Below are positions 18,383 to 28,774 of a stretch of 64,000 nt of DNA, piece after piece (position 1 is the stretch's first letter; every line of letters starts with the position of its first letter). Both the position numbers and the translations under genes were made by a program. The notes beneath the pieces are model-generated. The model was not told the DNA's origin and searched no databases. It saw only the letters and a program-made list of their open reading frames with translations. The stretch comes from Bacteroidetes bacterium ADurb.Bin145 (GTDB lineage Bacteria; Bacteroidota; Bacteroidia; Bacteroidales; VadinHA17). Location: the NCBI GenBank assembly GCA_002070505.1, contig MWDJ01000008.1:1-64000 (forward strand). Direction: 5' to 3'.

Positions 18383-19384
18383 GTGAGGATACTGTTACTT
18401 AAAAAGCCAATTTACTTTATTATCGGAGGGTTATTCTTCCTGATACCGTTAAGATTACTGATACCGGTATATGGAACATATCCGGATTTGAATTTAATAC
18501 CCCAGGGAAAAGCAAAAACCGCTGCAGGATACAGAGATATTGAATCTTATAAGGACTGTTTTATTGCAGTTGGAACTAATGGGAGAATAGATGTTATAAA
18601 CAATCGCGGGAAGGTGACAGATAATCTGATTCCGGTTAATAAGGATGATCTTAATTGTATCATTGAAGATAACCAGATACTGATAGCAGCCGGTGATAAC
18701 GGTACCATACTGATTTCTTCTGATGGACGACACTTTTCGAATGCTGAGTCAGGTATTAAAGCCAATATCAATTCTGTCAGTTGCTTAAACGGTTTGTTTA
18801 TCGCGGCTGCAGATGGAGGGAACCTTCTTGTTTCGGGGAACGGGATGATCTGGAGTACAATCAGGCTTCAGCTCAAAGGGAATATCAGGTCTCTTTCTGC
18901 AAATGCTTCGTCGTGTTTTGGAGTTACTGATGCCGGTGAAATAATCAGATCTGAGGATGGTCTGAACTGGTCCGTCACAGACTATAACAAGGAATATTTG
19001 GGTTTTAATAAACCCTGCATCTTTAATAAAATCCTTCTTATACCAAACAGATTTGTAATTGCCGGGAAACATTCTGATGGAACCCCGGCTGTTCTTTTCT
19101 CAACTATTGGCAATGTATGGACAGAACGGCAGCTTTTTTATGATGATGACCACGGGATTCCGCAAATGCTGACAAGCATTCCCAATGACATTACTTACGA
19201 TGCCACGGGCGACCAGTTTTTCATTGCATGTGATAACGGAGAAGTCTTAAGTCTGCCTTCATGTTCAAAATGCAATGAATATGCAAAGGTTTCAGAAAAT
19301 CATCTGTATGGGATTATCTGCACAGGAGGATCCTTAGTGACTGTAGGCGAAGGGTATAAAGTCAATATCTTGAATATCAGGTAA
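18383..19384 (+). CDS. Membrane-anchored beta-propeller-like protein (YCF48/BNR-like)
   Basis: Function unknown. The open frame begins at a TTG at 18248, but that part lies across the GH3 terminator hairpin. The GTG at 18383 is preferred because it is directly followed by a basic, strongly hydrophobic segment (PIYFIIGGLFFLIPLRLLI) that fits a signal anchor. This gives 333 aa; the start is uncertain. The body consists of repeats such as DNGTILISSDGRHFSN, DGGNLLVSGNGMIWST and DAGEIIRSEDGLNWSV, typical of YCF48/BNR-type propellers in exported proteins. It is monocistronic by position, follows the GH3 genes on the same strand and may be an accessory protein of the glycan locus, though nothing proves this. 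Confidence 0.65.
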   Translation: MRILLLKKPIYFIIGGLFFLIPLRLLIPVYGTYPDLNLIPQGKAKTAAGYRDIESYKDCFIAVGTNGRIDVINNRGKVTDNLIPVNKDDLNCIIEDNQILIAAGDNGTILISSDGRHFSNAESGIKANINSVSCLNGLFIAAADGGNLLVSGNGMIWSTIRLQLKGNIRSLSANASSCFGVTDAGEIIRSEDGLNWSVTDYNKEYLGFNKPCIFNKILLIPNRFVIAGKHSDGTPAVLFSTIGNVWTERQLFYDDDHGIPQMLTSIPNDITYDATGDQFFIACDNGEVLSLPSCSKCNEYAKVSENHLYGIICTGGSLVTVGEGYKVNILNIR

Positions 19385-19598
19385 AGATACCGGAATTTTT
19401 ACCCAATGTTCTTGTCCGGGCAGAATGAAGGACAGGGATAAGGGATAATGCAGTCTATTACGATGCTGTATCGCTTTATTCTTCGAAGAGAAATAAATTT
19501 CAGGACCGGATATTTTCAGCCACAGAATCAAAGATCAACATTGATCAGGGCCTGCCAATAATGGTTGACACTAAATGAAGGTATGGCAAAGGGAATGC

Positions 19599-20384
19599 TT
19601 AATGTAATTGTCTGACTCTCTTCTGAATGATCTTATGGATTTTCCTGTACGAAGGAGCAGGGCCTATTCCAATTTCTTTACCGTCTACAAAAAGCCCATC
19701 AGAAACGCCCCATTCTTTTTCTGTTTCCTTATCAATTGTTTCTATGACCTGAAGATTTGTCTTTCCCGGGAATTCCATTGCAGCCTTCCTTGCACGTTCA
19801 CATGCAATGTTCATATTCTGGCACCAGCCATTCCTGAAGATTGTTACATTAACTTTTTCTGATCCTTTCTCAGGTTTTTTTATTCTTTTTGTGAACTTCG
19901 GGGGTATCGCCCCATCTTTGAAAGGTTTCCACAGAAGCCGCATGATACCATTCTTTTCCACTACTTCATATCCTTGTTTTCTGAACCACGAAGCACGCAT
20001 GAATACAGGAATTGAAACTCCCCAGGTAACCATGCCGTATGCTCCCAGCTCCCTGGCATCATCTTCAGCAGCCTTAAGCAGAGCTGTACCCATACCACGT
20101 TTACGGTAATTACCTCTTCCCTGCTTATGGCCATGAACCCAGATACATAGAACAACATAAAGATTATTCCCCTGGTACATGGAATGTTCGATCGGGAGAT
20201 ATTGTATCATGCCTCCTATAACACCATTTTCATCGAGAGCATATTTTACCTTCAGCCCCCTGGTTTTCATTCTTTCGTACCAGGTTTTTTTGTAATCCCC
20301 TGCCTCTTTGATCTCATCTGACCATTCCTCGAGGCAGCAGAAATAATGGCTGTCGGTCTCGGGAGTTATATCAACGATTTTCAT
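19599..20384 (-). CDS. GNAT acetyltransferase with YoaP-like C-terminal domain
   Basis: This 261-aa predicted N-acetyltransferase uses acetyl-CoA; its substrate is unknown. The start is the ATG at 20382-20384, one base after the stop of the upstream transporter gene, giving MKIVDITPET; the longer frame lies inside that gene. The GNAT core covers about residues 1-160, with the acetyl-CoA loop in the region RKRGMGTALLKAA. The C-terminal part (~180-261) carries NGWCQNMNIACERARKAA, resembling the thioredoxin-like YoaP domain found behind GNAT domains. Translational coupling to an MFS carrier suggests that the enzyme modifies what the carrier moves, which is inference. Confidence 0.8.
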   Translation of the reverse strand: MKIVDITPETDSHYFCCLEEWSDEIKEAGDYKKTWYERMKTRGLKVKYALDENGVIGGMIQYLPIEHSMYQGNNLYVVLCIWVHGHKQGRGNYRKRGMGTALLKAAEDDARELGAYGMVTWGVSIPVFMRASWFRKQGYEVVEKNGIMRLLWKPFKDGAIPPKFTKRIKKPEKGSEKVNVTIFRNGWCQNMNIACERARKAAMEFPGKTNLQVIETIDKETEKEWGVSDGLFVDGKEIGIGPAPSYRKIHKIIQKRVRQLH

Positions 20385-20385
20385 A

Positions 20386-21831
20386 TCACTTAATGAGTTT
20401 TGATTTTTTATGGGGGTTGGCACGGACCACGAGGGTAAATAATCCCATAAGCAGAAGGGCTCCGCCAAGGAACCACATCGATGCTCCAATGCTGCCTGTC
20501 TTATCTTTCACGATGCCGACTAATGTTGGGCCAACAAATCCTCCGAGATTTCCGACAGAGTTTATTAAAGCTATTCCTCCCGCAGCTGCGGTGCCGCTTA
20601 AGAACATTGTCCCAAGCACCCAGAAAGGTCCGATGGTTGATTTTATTCCAACCAGTGCCAGAGTAAGGGTTACCATTGCAAGATATGGATTTTTCAGGTA
20701 GGCGCTGAAAGCAAATCCTATTGCTGCGACAAAGGCTGCTATTGCTATGTGCCAGCGTCTTTCTCCGGTCCGGTCTGAACTATAGCCCACAATAAGCATA
20801 ACTACCATAGCTACAACATATGGGATTGCATTTATCAGTCCGACTGTTGCATAATTGTTTACCGAAAATCCCTGAATAATTGATGGCATCCACATTTCGT
20901 AGCCATAACCTCCAACATTCATAAGGAAGTATATAAGGCACAGAAGCCAGACGCGACCACTTGAAAGTGCCTCAGACAGGCTGTGTTTTGTTTTTCCCTT
21001 TTCCTGGGCGATCTCGTCATCGAGTCGGGATTGGATCCATTTTTTCTCACCTTGAGACAACCATTTGACCTTTTGGGGCCCGTTTGGAAGAAAAATAAAG
21101 ATAACGACAGCCATTAGTACGGCAGGAATACCTTCAAGAAGAAAGAGCCACTGCCAGCCATCCAGCCCGAATTTTCCATGAAGTCCGAGAATTGCCCCGG
21201 ATAATGGTGAGCCGACGATGCCGGCAATAACACTGCCGGTATAGAACAGAGCTATTGTGTGTGCCCTCTCTTTAGAAGGATACCAATATGTCAGGTATAA
21301 AATCACACCAGGGAAAAAACCTGCTTCGGCAATTCCCAGCAAGAACCTTACAACATAAAAGGCAGTCGTGCTTCTGATGAAGATCATTGTCATTGTAACA
21401 AGTCCCCATATGATCATGATCCGGGCTATCCAGAACTTAGCACCCACCCTTTGCATTATCAGGTTACTAGGTAGTTCAAACAGGAAATAGCCTATAAAGA
21501 ATAAGCCTGCACCTATTCCATATATGGCTCCAAATATCTCCTCATTCACTCCAAGCACCTCGCGGAGCTGAAGCTTGGCAAAACCGACATTAATACGATC
21601 AATGTAAGCGATAATATAACAGACGAAAAGCAAGGGAAGCAGGCGCCATGAGATCCTGTTGAATAGGGCGCTGGATTTTTCGGGTGTTTCGTTAAAAGAC
21701 TCTGACGAAGAATCCTCCTGCATTCTTGCACTGCCTGGATCTCTGAGCTTATCTGAAAATGAATTATTATTTACCTGAGGCTTGTTGCTTGTATTATCTT
21801 GTCCTTTGGAAGTATTATTGAATAAAGACAT
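20386..21831 (-). CDS. MFS transporter, anion:cation symporter type
   Basis: This 481-aa inner-membrane carrier has about twelve hydrophobic helices in two halves. The motif YIDRINVGFAKL after the first helix is typical of the ACS subfamily (tartrate, phthalate, hexuronate and galactonate carriers), as are the region RFLLGIAEAGFFPG and the central loop WLSQGEKKWIQSRLDDE. The N-terminus carries an unusual 55-residue polar, Asn/Ser-rich extension. The start is the ATG at 21829-21831; a later ATG at residue 37 (MQEDSS) is also possible. It is first in a two-gene unit with the acetyltransferase. Organic acids or sugar acids are the likely substrates by family; nothing more specific is visible. 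Confidence 0.88.
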   Translation of the reverse strand: MSLFNNTSKGQDNTSNKPQVNNNSFSDKLRDPGSARMQEDSSSESFNETPEKSSALFNRISWRLLPLLFVCYIIAYIDRINVGFAKLQLREVLGVNEEIFGAIYGIGAGLFFIGYFLFELPSNLIMQRVGAKFWIARIMIIWGLVTMTMIFIRSTTAFYVVRFLLGIAEAGFFPGVILYLTYWYPSKERAHTIALFYTGSVIAGIVGSPLSGAILGLHGKFGLDGWQWLFLLEGIPAVLMAVVIFIFLPNGPQKVKWLSQGEKKWIQSRLDDEIAQEKGKTKHSLSEALSSGRVWLLCLIYFLMNVGGYGYEMWMPSIIQGFSVNNYATVGLINAIPYVVAMVVMLIVGYSSDRTGERRWHIAIAAFVAAIGFAFSAYLKNPYLAMVTLTLALVGIKSTIGPFWVLGTMFLSGTAAAGGIALINSVGNLGGFVGPTLVGIVKDKTGSIGASMWFLGGALLLMGLFTLVVRANPHKKSKLIK

Positions 21832-22550
21832 ATTGAGGGAGATTTAGAAACAGCTTACAATATACATAGTAATAATTATAATTTCTATATGATGATTCTC
21901 TTTTCTGTCCGGAGATAAAGGTTTTTCTTGATGGATCTTACATTCAGCACCTTCGGCGCTGATTTAATTCATGTAGTATCTTCAACCCCGGGTTGTTGAC
22001 CCGGGGTTATTCACATTCAGCACCATCCGGTGCCGCTATACTTGAAAATCTGTTTGATCCGGCAAATCTTCATGTATTGAAAGATTATACCACAACTAAT
22101 CGCAAATCATCCTATCAATTACCTGCCTGCGAACGAGCTGCTTGACAATTTCATGATTCAGGCTTCTGACGATGAAAAATGAGATTATGATAAATCGTTA
22201 GTCAGGTTATACATAGCTCTTAAAGAGTATGATACGAATTGCACGGGCGAAACCAGTAAGATTAGCTATCCCTCCTGCTCAGCTCTAAAAGAGTATAATG
22301 GGAATAATCAAGGTGAAACCAGAGATAAGCAACCTTCACGTATGCTTAGGCTCTGAAAGAGCCTGATGTGAATAACCCCGGGCCGACAGCCCGGGGTGTA
22401 CCGCCACCTCTCGAATGAAAGCTCCGAAGGAGCTGAATATCCTCCTTAACCTCTTCAACTTTTTCAACGCTTCAACGCTTCAACTTTTCAATCCTCAATT
22501 AACCAACTGTTTACCATGCAGACAGGGGATTATTCGTTTCACTCATTGGG
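21832..22550. repeat. Intergenic cluster of REP-like two-hairpin elements
   Basis: This region has no believable gene but repeated palindromes. One unit (22350-22396) has hairpin GCTCTGAAAGAGC, linker CTGATGTGAATAA and hairpin CCCCGGGC/GCCCGGGG. The same unit runs in inverted orientation at 21984-22033: AACCCCGGG/CCCGGGGTT, then a linker whose complement reads TGAATGTGAATAA, then GCACC/GGTGC. Further partial units are at 21946-21960 (AGCACCTTCGGCGCT), about 22219 (GCTCTTAAAGAG), about 22281 (GCTCTAAAAGAG) and 22420-22434 (AGCTCCGAAGGAGCT). Confidence 0.75.
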
Positions 22551-22633
22551 TTTTTGTTTTAAGTCGGACCTTAACAAAACGAGTTTTGTACGGCTTTCCT
22601 TAAAACAAAAATCCTCCGCCGCCTGGCGGAGGA
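22551..22633. repeat. Two-tier hairpin and GC-rich hairpin beside tRNA-Ser
   Basis: TTTTTGTTTTAAG (22551-22563) pairs perfectly with CTTAAAACAAAAA (22599-22611). Between them ACAAAAC (22574-22580) pairs with GTTTTGT (22583-22589) across a 2-base loop. A second hairpin follows directly, TCCTCCGCC/GGCGGAGGA at 22612-22633 with loop GCCT. These lie 3' of tRNA-Ser on its strand and may help end its transcription; the large one looks like a dispersed repeat. Confidence 0.7.
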
Positions 22634-22647
22634 AGTCTTTGTCATTG

Positions 22648-22737
22648 CGGAGAGAGGGGGATTCGAACCCCCGGTCCCGCTTCTAGCGGGACACACGCTT
22701 TCCAGGCGTGCCAGTTAAGCCACTCCTGCATCTCTCC
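22648..22737 (-). tRNA. tRNA-Ser (anticodon GGA)
   Basis: This is a 90-base class II tRNA. On the - strand the acceptor GGAGAGA pairs with TCTCTCC (+ strand 22731-22737 and 22649-22655), with G as discriminator. The anticodon loop CTGGAAA carries GGA (+ strand 22701-22703). A long variable arm TCCCGC/GCGGGA is present, as is a T arm with GGTTCGAAT. CCA is not encoded. It reads UCC and UCU. Confidence 0.95.
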
Positions 22738-22741
22738 CTCC

Positions 22742-22769
22742 GTCCTCCGTAGCTTTAGCGAAGGAGGAC
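22742..22769. repeat. Short palindromic repeat upstream of tRNA-Ser
   Basis: GTCCTCC (22742-22748) pairs with GGAGGAC (22763-22769) across a 14-base loop. It lies just 5' of tRNA-Ser on its strand. It looks like another small dispersed palindrome. Confidence 0.6.
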
Positions 22770-22833
22770 TTATCAATTCAACTTCTCTAAAAAAGCGCAT
22801 CAAATTACAAAAATATTTCAAGATTAAGATTTA

Positions 22834-23868
22834 TCAGGACATTTCTCCTGATAACGACTTGCTTAAATGCTTCAGGACATCCTTATTATTTTTATACTTA
22901 CCCAGAAGATGCATAAGTTTTGTCACTGAAGCTTCCGAGGTGATATCCTTCCCACTTACGACACCGGCAGCCAGCATCTCCCGGCTGGTCTCATATAAGC
23001 CCATCTCAACACTTCCTCCATGACACTGAGTTACGTTGAAAATAATCCCTCCATCCCTGATAAAACCCTTAATATCATCAAGAAACCACCTGTATGTGGG
23101 GGCATTACCTGATCCGAATGTCTCTATAATAAGAGCTCTCAACCCTTCGGTCCTCATGACAGCCTGAACGAAATTCCTGTTTATTCCCGGGAAAAGTTTT
23201 AGAATGGCAACATTATTGTCGAAGGTCTTATGGACAATAAGTTTCTTTGCCTCTTTTGGATATTTAATGTGGTTGTAATTGAATTTAAGATGAAGACCGG
23301 CTTCTGCCAAAGGCGGGTAATTTGGCGAGCTGAACGCATCAAAATGCTCAGCGCTCATTTTTGTGGTACGGTTACCTCTCGTAAGCTTATTATCGAAATA
23401 TATGCAAACTTCCGGCACAACGGGAGCTTCATTCTCACGCGCTGCTGCAATTTCAATAGAGGTAATAAGATTCTCACGACCGTCTGTCCTGAGAAGTCCT
23501 ATCGGCAGTTGCGATCCGGTAAAGATAACAGGCTTCGTAAGATTCTCCATCATAAAACTTAACGCTGAGGCAGAATAAGCCATTGTGTCAGTACCATGGA
23601 GGACCACGAATCCGTCATAATTATCGTAATTATGTTCTATTATCTCAGCCATCCTGACCCAGAAAACCGGGTCTATATCAGAAGAATCCTTTACCGGATC
23701 AAAAGAAACAGATTCCAGATTAAAGCCGGAATTGCTCAGCACCGGAACATGTCTGGTTATGTGCTTGAAATCGATAGGGACCAGCGATCCGGTTTTCGGA
23801 TCATGTACCATTCCTATTGTACCGCCTGTATAGATTATAAGAACGGAGATCTCTTCAGCTTTTTTCAT
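22834..23868 (-). CDS. ansA: Type I (cytoplasmic) L-asparaginase
   Basis: This 344-aa enzyme hydrolyses L-asparagine to aspartate and ammonia. The first threonine motif YTGGTIG is at residues 13-19 and the second, HGTDTMAYSASAL, begins at His91. The stretch FTGSQLPIG supports an asparaginase of the type I family. No signal peptide is present, so it acts in the cytoplasm. It is the last gene of gdhA-tatD-ansA, starting 6 bases after the tatD stop. With glutamate dehydrogenase upstream, the operon links ammonia release and assimilation. The length is usual for the family. Confidence 0.93.
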   Translation of the reverse strand: MKKAEEISVLIIYTGGTIGMVHDPKTGSLVPIDFKHITRHVPVLSNSGFNLESVSFDPVKDSSDIDPVFWVRMAEIIEHNYDNYDGFVVLHGTDTMAYSASALSFMMENLTKPVIFTGSQLPIGLLRTDGRENLITSIEIAAARENEAPVVPEVCIYFDNKLTRGNRTTKMSAEHFDAFSSPNYPPLAEAGLHLKFNYNHIKYPKEAKKLIVHKTFDNNVAILKLFPGINRNFVQAVMRTEGLRALIIETFGSGNAPTYRWFLDDIKGFIRDGGIIFNVTQCHGGSVEMGLYETSREMLAAGVVSGKDITSEASVTKLMHLLGKYKNNKDVLKHLSKSLSGEMS

Positions 23869-23874
23869 GATTGG

Positions 23875-24641
23875 CTATATATTGAAAAGCCGGCATGAAT
23901 TTTCGAATGTTATCCTGGCAACCTCTTCCTCCCCGGTACCGAAAATCTCTGCAAGTTTTCTGTTTATAATGCAAAGATAATAACTCTCGTTACGTTTTCC
24001 TCGGAAAGGGACCGGGGCAAGATAAGGGGAATCAGTTTCCAGGACTATATTCTGAAGTCCGATCTCTCTGACTATATCGGGGAGGGTGGAATTTTTGAAC
24101 GTCACAGGGCCTCCTATACCCAGTTTGAAACCATTTCCGACAGCTTTTATGGCATCCTTTATATTACCTGAAAAAGCATGAAACACGCCGGTAAGGGTCT
24201 CTCCACTGAATTCATCAAGGACGGAAAAAACTTCTTTTATAGAGTTTCTGGAATGTATGACAACCGGCAACCGGTAACTGATCGCTAAAGCTACCTGCTG
24301 CCGGAAAGCCAGAACCTGTTCTTTAAAAAAAGTCTTATCCCAGTAGAGGTCAATTCCTATCTCACCGACTGCGATATATTTATCCCGATTTGCTAATTCA
24401 CTGATTTGCTTCAGGACAGCGAGATAACCATGATTAACTGATGTAGGATGAAGGCCGATCATAGGATGGCAGATATCCTTATACTTTCTTGTGGCAGCGA
24501 GCATTGGAACAACTGAGCCGAAGTCAATATTCGGCATCAGCATTTTTACAACTCCATTGCTTACAGCCCTGGTTACAATCTCATCCCTGTCAGCGTCGAA
24601 TTCAGGCAGATAGAGATGAGTATGTGTATCGATGAGCTGCA

Positions 24642-24642
<1 letters not shown>
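23875..24642 (-). CDS. tatD: TatD-family metal-dependent hydrolase/DNase
   Basis: This 255-aa cytosolic amidohydrolase-fold protein is predicted to be a 3'-5' exonuclease or D-aminoacyl-type hydrolase of the TatD family. Visible metal-site motifs are DTHTHL (H7, H9), GEIGIDLYW, VIHSRN, FHAFSG and LETDSPYLAP near the end. It is full length. Its ATG overlaps the stop of the upstream glutamate dehydrogenase gene by one base (TAATG), so it is translationally coupled. The link with nitrogen genes looks positional rather than functional. Confidence 0.92.
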
Positions 24643-25985
<1,343 letters not shown>

Positions 25986-26141
25986 TCAGAATTATTCTTC
26001 AAATAATTGGATCAATAAAAATAGAAAAACAATAGACAAAATATTCTCTTTCTTAATAAAATATTTCATTAATGGGGAATCCCGAAAAAAAGTAATATCA
26101 CTATCCGGGAATGGGTGGAGAGGATCAGCATACTACATGAT

Positions 26142-27251
26142 TCATACGGTCCTGTAAATATTTCCAGGGTAACATTTGATAAGTCCTTTGAATTCCATTT
26201 GCAGCAGTATTGACGATAATTTAAATACAGGCAGATCCAGCTTTCTGCAGATAGCATCGATTGTCATTTCACTTTCGGCAGAAAGCAGTTCATAAATTGA
26301 TTTTTCCTTATCATCAAGGTCAGAAAAAAGAGTTTTTTGAAGGGGAACAGCAGATTTTTCAGGTTTCCAGTTGAGAAAATATTCAATATCACCGGCATTT
26401 TCAACAAGTGCAGCTTTGGAGGTTTTTATCAGGTTGTTGCAACCGGCCGACCACTGGTCATCTGGTCTGCCTGGGACAGCGAGTACATCGCGATTATATG
26501 AATTGGCTATATCAGCAGTAATCAGGGCTCCTCCTTTTATCCCTGATTCAATTACAAGAGTGGCATCGGATATCCCGGCTATTATACGGTTCCTTTTTAT
26601 AAAATTGTTCCTCTCAGGCAGAGCATCTGAAAGGAAATCGCTGAGAAGTCCTCCGTTTCTGAGTATGGTATCAGCCGTAGGTCTGTGAACAGAGGGGTAT
26701 ATGGTCTTGAATCCATGTGCAAGCACAGCTATAGTCTGAATATTATTTGAGATCGCAGCCTTGTGAGAAGCAATATCAATACCATATGCCAGTCCGCTTA
26801 CTATTATAAGGTCAGGATGTCCGCCAGCAAGTCCTCCGATGATCTTTTCGCAGTTCTCCCTGCCCCTTGATGTTGCATTTCTGGTGCCTACAACACTCAA
26901 AATCTTTAAGGAATTAAGATCTGATGTGCCTTTGTAAAAAAATGTCACGGGAGAATCGTCACATTGCCTGAGCCTGAAGGGATAGTCGTTGTCGAGGTAG
27001 AAATATACCTTTATGTTTTTAAGGCTTACGTACTCAGCCTCTCTTTCAGCAATTTCAAGATAGGACCGGTCACTGATATACCTGGCAAGACTTGTTCCTA
27101 TTCCCGGGATTTTAACCAGGTTCCTGTATGATTCATGGAACACTGCTTCAACACTTCCCATATATGAAACAAGCTTACGGGCATTAATATCCCCAATTCC
27201 GGGGATCAGGCCTAAAGCAATCTTATGCTTCAGGGAGATATCTTCAGGCAT
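26142..27251 (-). CDS. dprA: DNA-processing protein DprA
   Basis: This 369-aa protein loads RecA onto incoming single-stranded DNA during transformation. The start is the ATG at 27249-27251 (MPEDISLKHK); an in-frame ATG 15 codons upstream would put a hydrophobic leader on a cytosolic protein. It has an N-terminal helix-hairpin-helix region (LIPGIGDINARKLVSYMG) and a central Rossmann-like DprA core with SVVGTRNAT, VSGLAYGID, ERNNFIKRNRIIAG and GSALIT-like GGALITA. A C-terminal winged-helix region follows (~310-369). It is flanked by the two gdh genes and separated from the upstream one by a terminator, so it needs its own promoter. Confidence 0.93.
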   Translation of the reverse strand: MPEDISLKHKIALGLIPGIGDINARKLVSYMGSVEAVFHESYRNLVKIPGIGTSLARYISDRSYLEIAEREAEYVSLKNIKVYFYLDNDYPFRLRQCDDSPVTFFYKGTSDLNSLKILSVVGTRNATSRGRENCEKIIGGLAGGHPDLIIVSGLAYGIDIASHKAAISNNIQTIAVLAHGFKTIYPSVHRPTADTILRNGGLLSDFLSDALPERNNFIKRNRIIAGISDATLVIESGIKGGALITADIANSYNRDVLAVPGRPDDQWSAGCNNLIKTSKAALVENAGDIEYFLNWKPEKSAVPLQKTLFSDLDDKEKSIYELLSAESEMTIDAICRKLDLPVFKLSSILLQMEFKGLIKCYPGNIYRTV

Positions 27252-27280
27252 AGCACAAAGAATTGAGACATGTAAATATA

Positions 27281-27323
27281 AAAAAAAAGCAGGCACCTTT
27301 TGTATGGGGTGCCTGCTTTTTTT
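27281..27323. terminator. Bidirectional-looking terminator between gdh paralog and dprA
   Basis: GCAGGCACC (27289-27297) pairs with GGTGCCTGC (27308-27316). The stem is flanked by eight A residues on the left and seven T residues on the right. On the - strand it ends transcription of the second glutamate dehydrogenase gene, 12 bases beyond its stop. Confidence 0.88.
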
Positions 27324-27334
27324 AACGGGTGGTA

Positions 27335-28672
27335 TTAGATTACACCCATATCGAGCATAGAATTTGCAACTTTAAGAAAACCTGCAATATTTGCCCCTTT
27401 TACATAATCAGTATAACCGTCCTCTTTCTTGCCGTATTTAACGCACTGTCCGTGAATATTGCACATTATTTCGTGCAGCCGCTGATCAACCTCCTGGCTG
27501 TTCCATCTTAATTTCATCGCATTCTGGGTCATTTCGAGTCCGGATGTTGCAACTCCACCTGCATTAACAGCTTTCCCTGGTCCGAAAAGGATCCGGTTAT
27601 TGCTGAACACTTCAACGGCTTCGGGAGTACAACCCATATTTGAAACTTCAGCTACAAGCATAACGCCGTTTTTAACAAGGGTTTTTGCATCCTCTCCATC
27701 AAGTTCATTCTGTGTTGCGCAGGGCAATGCAATATCAACCTTAACTTCCCACGGGCGCTTTCCTTCATGAAATTCAACACCTTCAAATTCATATGAATAC
27801 GGTTTTACTATGTCCTGGTTGGAGGCCCTCAGCTCCAGCATGTATTCGATCTTTCTACCGGATATCCCTTCAGGATCATAGACATAACCATCAGGACCTG
27901 ATATAGTAACAACTTTTGCTCCGAGTTCTGTGGCTTTGAGAGCAGCGCCCCAGGCTACATTTCCGAAACCCGAAATGGAGATAGTTTTTCCAGCCAGTGA
28001 TTCCTTCTTTGTGGCAAGCATTTCCTGTGCGAAGTAAATAGCACCGAATCCTGTAGCTTCAGGTCTGATCAGAGACCCGCCCCAGTTGCTTCCTTTCCCT
28101 GTCAGCACACCTGTGTGATCGCCCCTGAGTTTTTTATACATGCCGTAAAGGAATCCGATCTCACGTCCGCCAACTCCGATATCTCCTGCAGGAACGTCAG
28201 TTTCGGGTCCTATGTGTTTCCATAATTCAAGCATAAAAGACTGACAGAAACGCATCACTTCGGTATTTGACTTGCCTTTCGGATCAAAGTCTGAACCACC
28301 TTTTCCGCCACCCATTGGAAGTGTTGTAAGAGCATTCTTGAAAATTTGTTCAAAGCCAAGGAATTTCAGGATACTGAGATTTACACTGGGGTGAAAACGA
28401 AGTCCGCCTTTATACGGCCCTATGGCATTGTTGAACTGAACCCTGTACCCCAGATTCACTTTTACATTACCTTCATCATCAATCCATGGAACCTTAAATG
28501 CGATTATCCGGTCAGGTTCAACCAGCCGTTCAATTATATTTGCAGATTCAAACTGAGGATTATCGTTATAAACTTCTTCGATTGATTCGACAACTTCTCT
28601 CACTGCCTGAAGATATTCAACCTCTCCAGGATGTTTCTTTTCGAGGTTGTTCATTAATTTATCAACGTTCAT
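27335..28672 (-). CDS. Glutamate dehydrogenase, probably NAD-dependent paralog
   Basis: This 445-aa hexameric-type glutamate dehydrogenase keeps all catalytic landmarks: GPYKGG (K88), PMGGGKGG (K124) and [13 protein letters not shown]. The cofactor loop differs from the neighbouring paralog: GFGNVA is followed by SGPDG at 258-262, where the other has SDSNG. SGPDG is the form known from the NAD-dependent enzyme of Clostridium symbiosum. A catabolic role (glutamate to 2-oxoglutarate and ammonia) is therefore likely, but cofactor use must be measured. It is a single gene closed by a strong terminator. Confidence 0.92.
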   Translation of the reverse strand: MNVDKLMNNLEKKHPGEVEYLQAVREVVESIEEVYNDNPQFESANIIERLVEPDRIIAFKVPWIDDEGNVKVNLGYRVQFNNAIGPYKGGLRFHPSVNLSILKFLGFEQIFKNALTTLPMGGGKGGSDFDPKGKSNTEVMRFCQSFMLELWKHIGPETDVPAGDIGVGGREIGFLYGMYKKLRGDHTGVLTGKGSNWGGSLIRPEATGFGAIYFAQEMLATKKESLAGKTISISGFGNVAWGAALKATELGAKVVTISGPDGYVYDPEGISGRKIEYMLELRASNQDIVKPYSYEFEGVEFHEGKRPWEVKVDIALPCATQNELDGEDAKTLVKNGVMLVAEVSNMGCTPEAVEVFSNNRILFGPGKAVNAGGVATSGLEMTQNAMKLRWNSQEVDQRLHEIMCNIHGQCVKYGKKEDGYTDYVKGANIAGFLKVANSMLDMGVI

Positions 28673-28774
28673 GATATAAATGATTTTAGTTAATGGTTAG
28701 ATTTTGATTACTCAAAATTGATCTGTATTTTATTCATTAAAAATGATTTAACTCATGTTATTCAATGAGCCTGG

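Noticed and set aside
22415..22603. 62-codon frame between REP-like repeats and tRNA-Ser
   Set aside because: It is read out of palindromic repeats and A/T-rich hairpin arms and shows no protein-like pattern.
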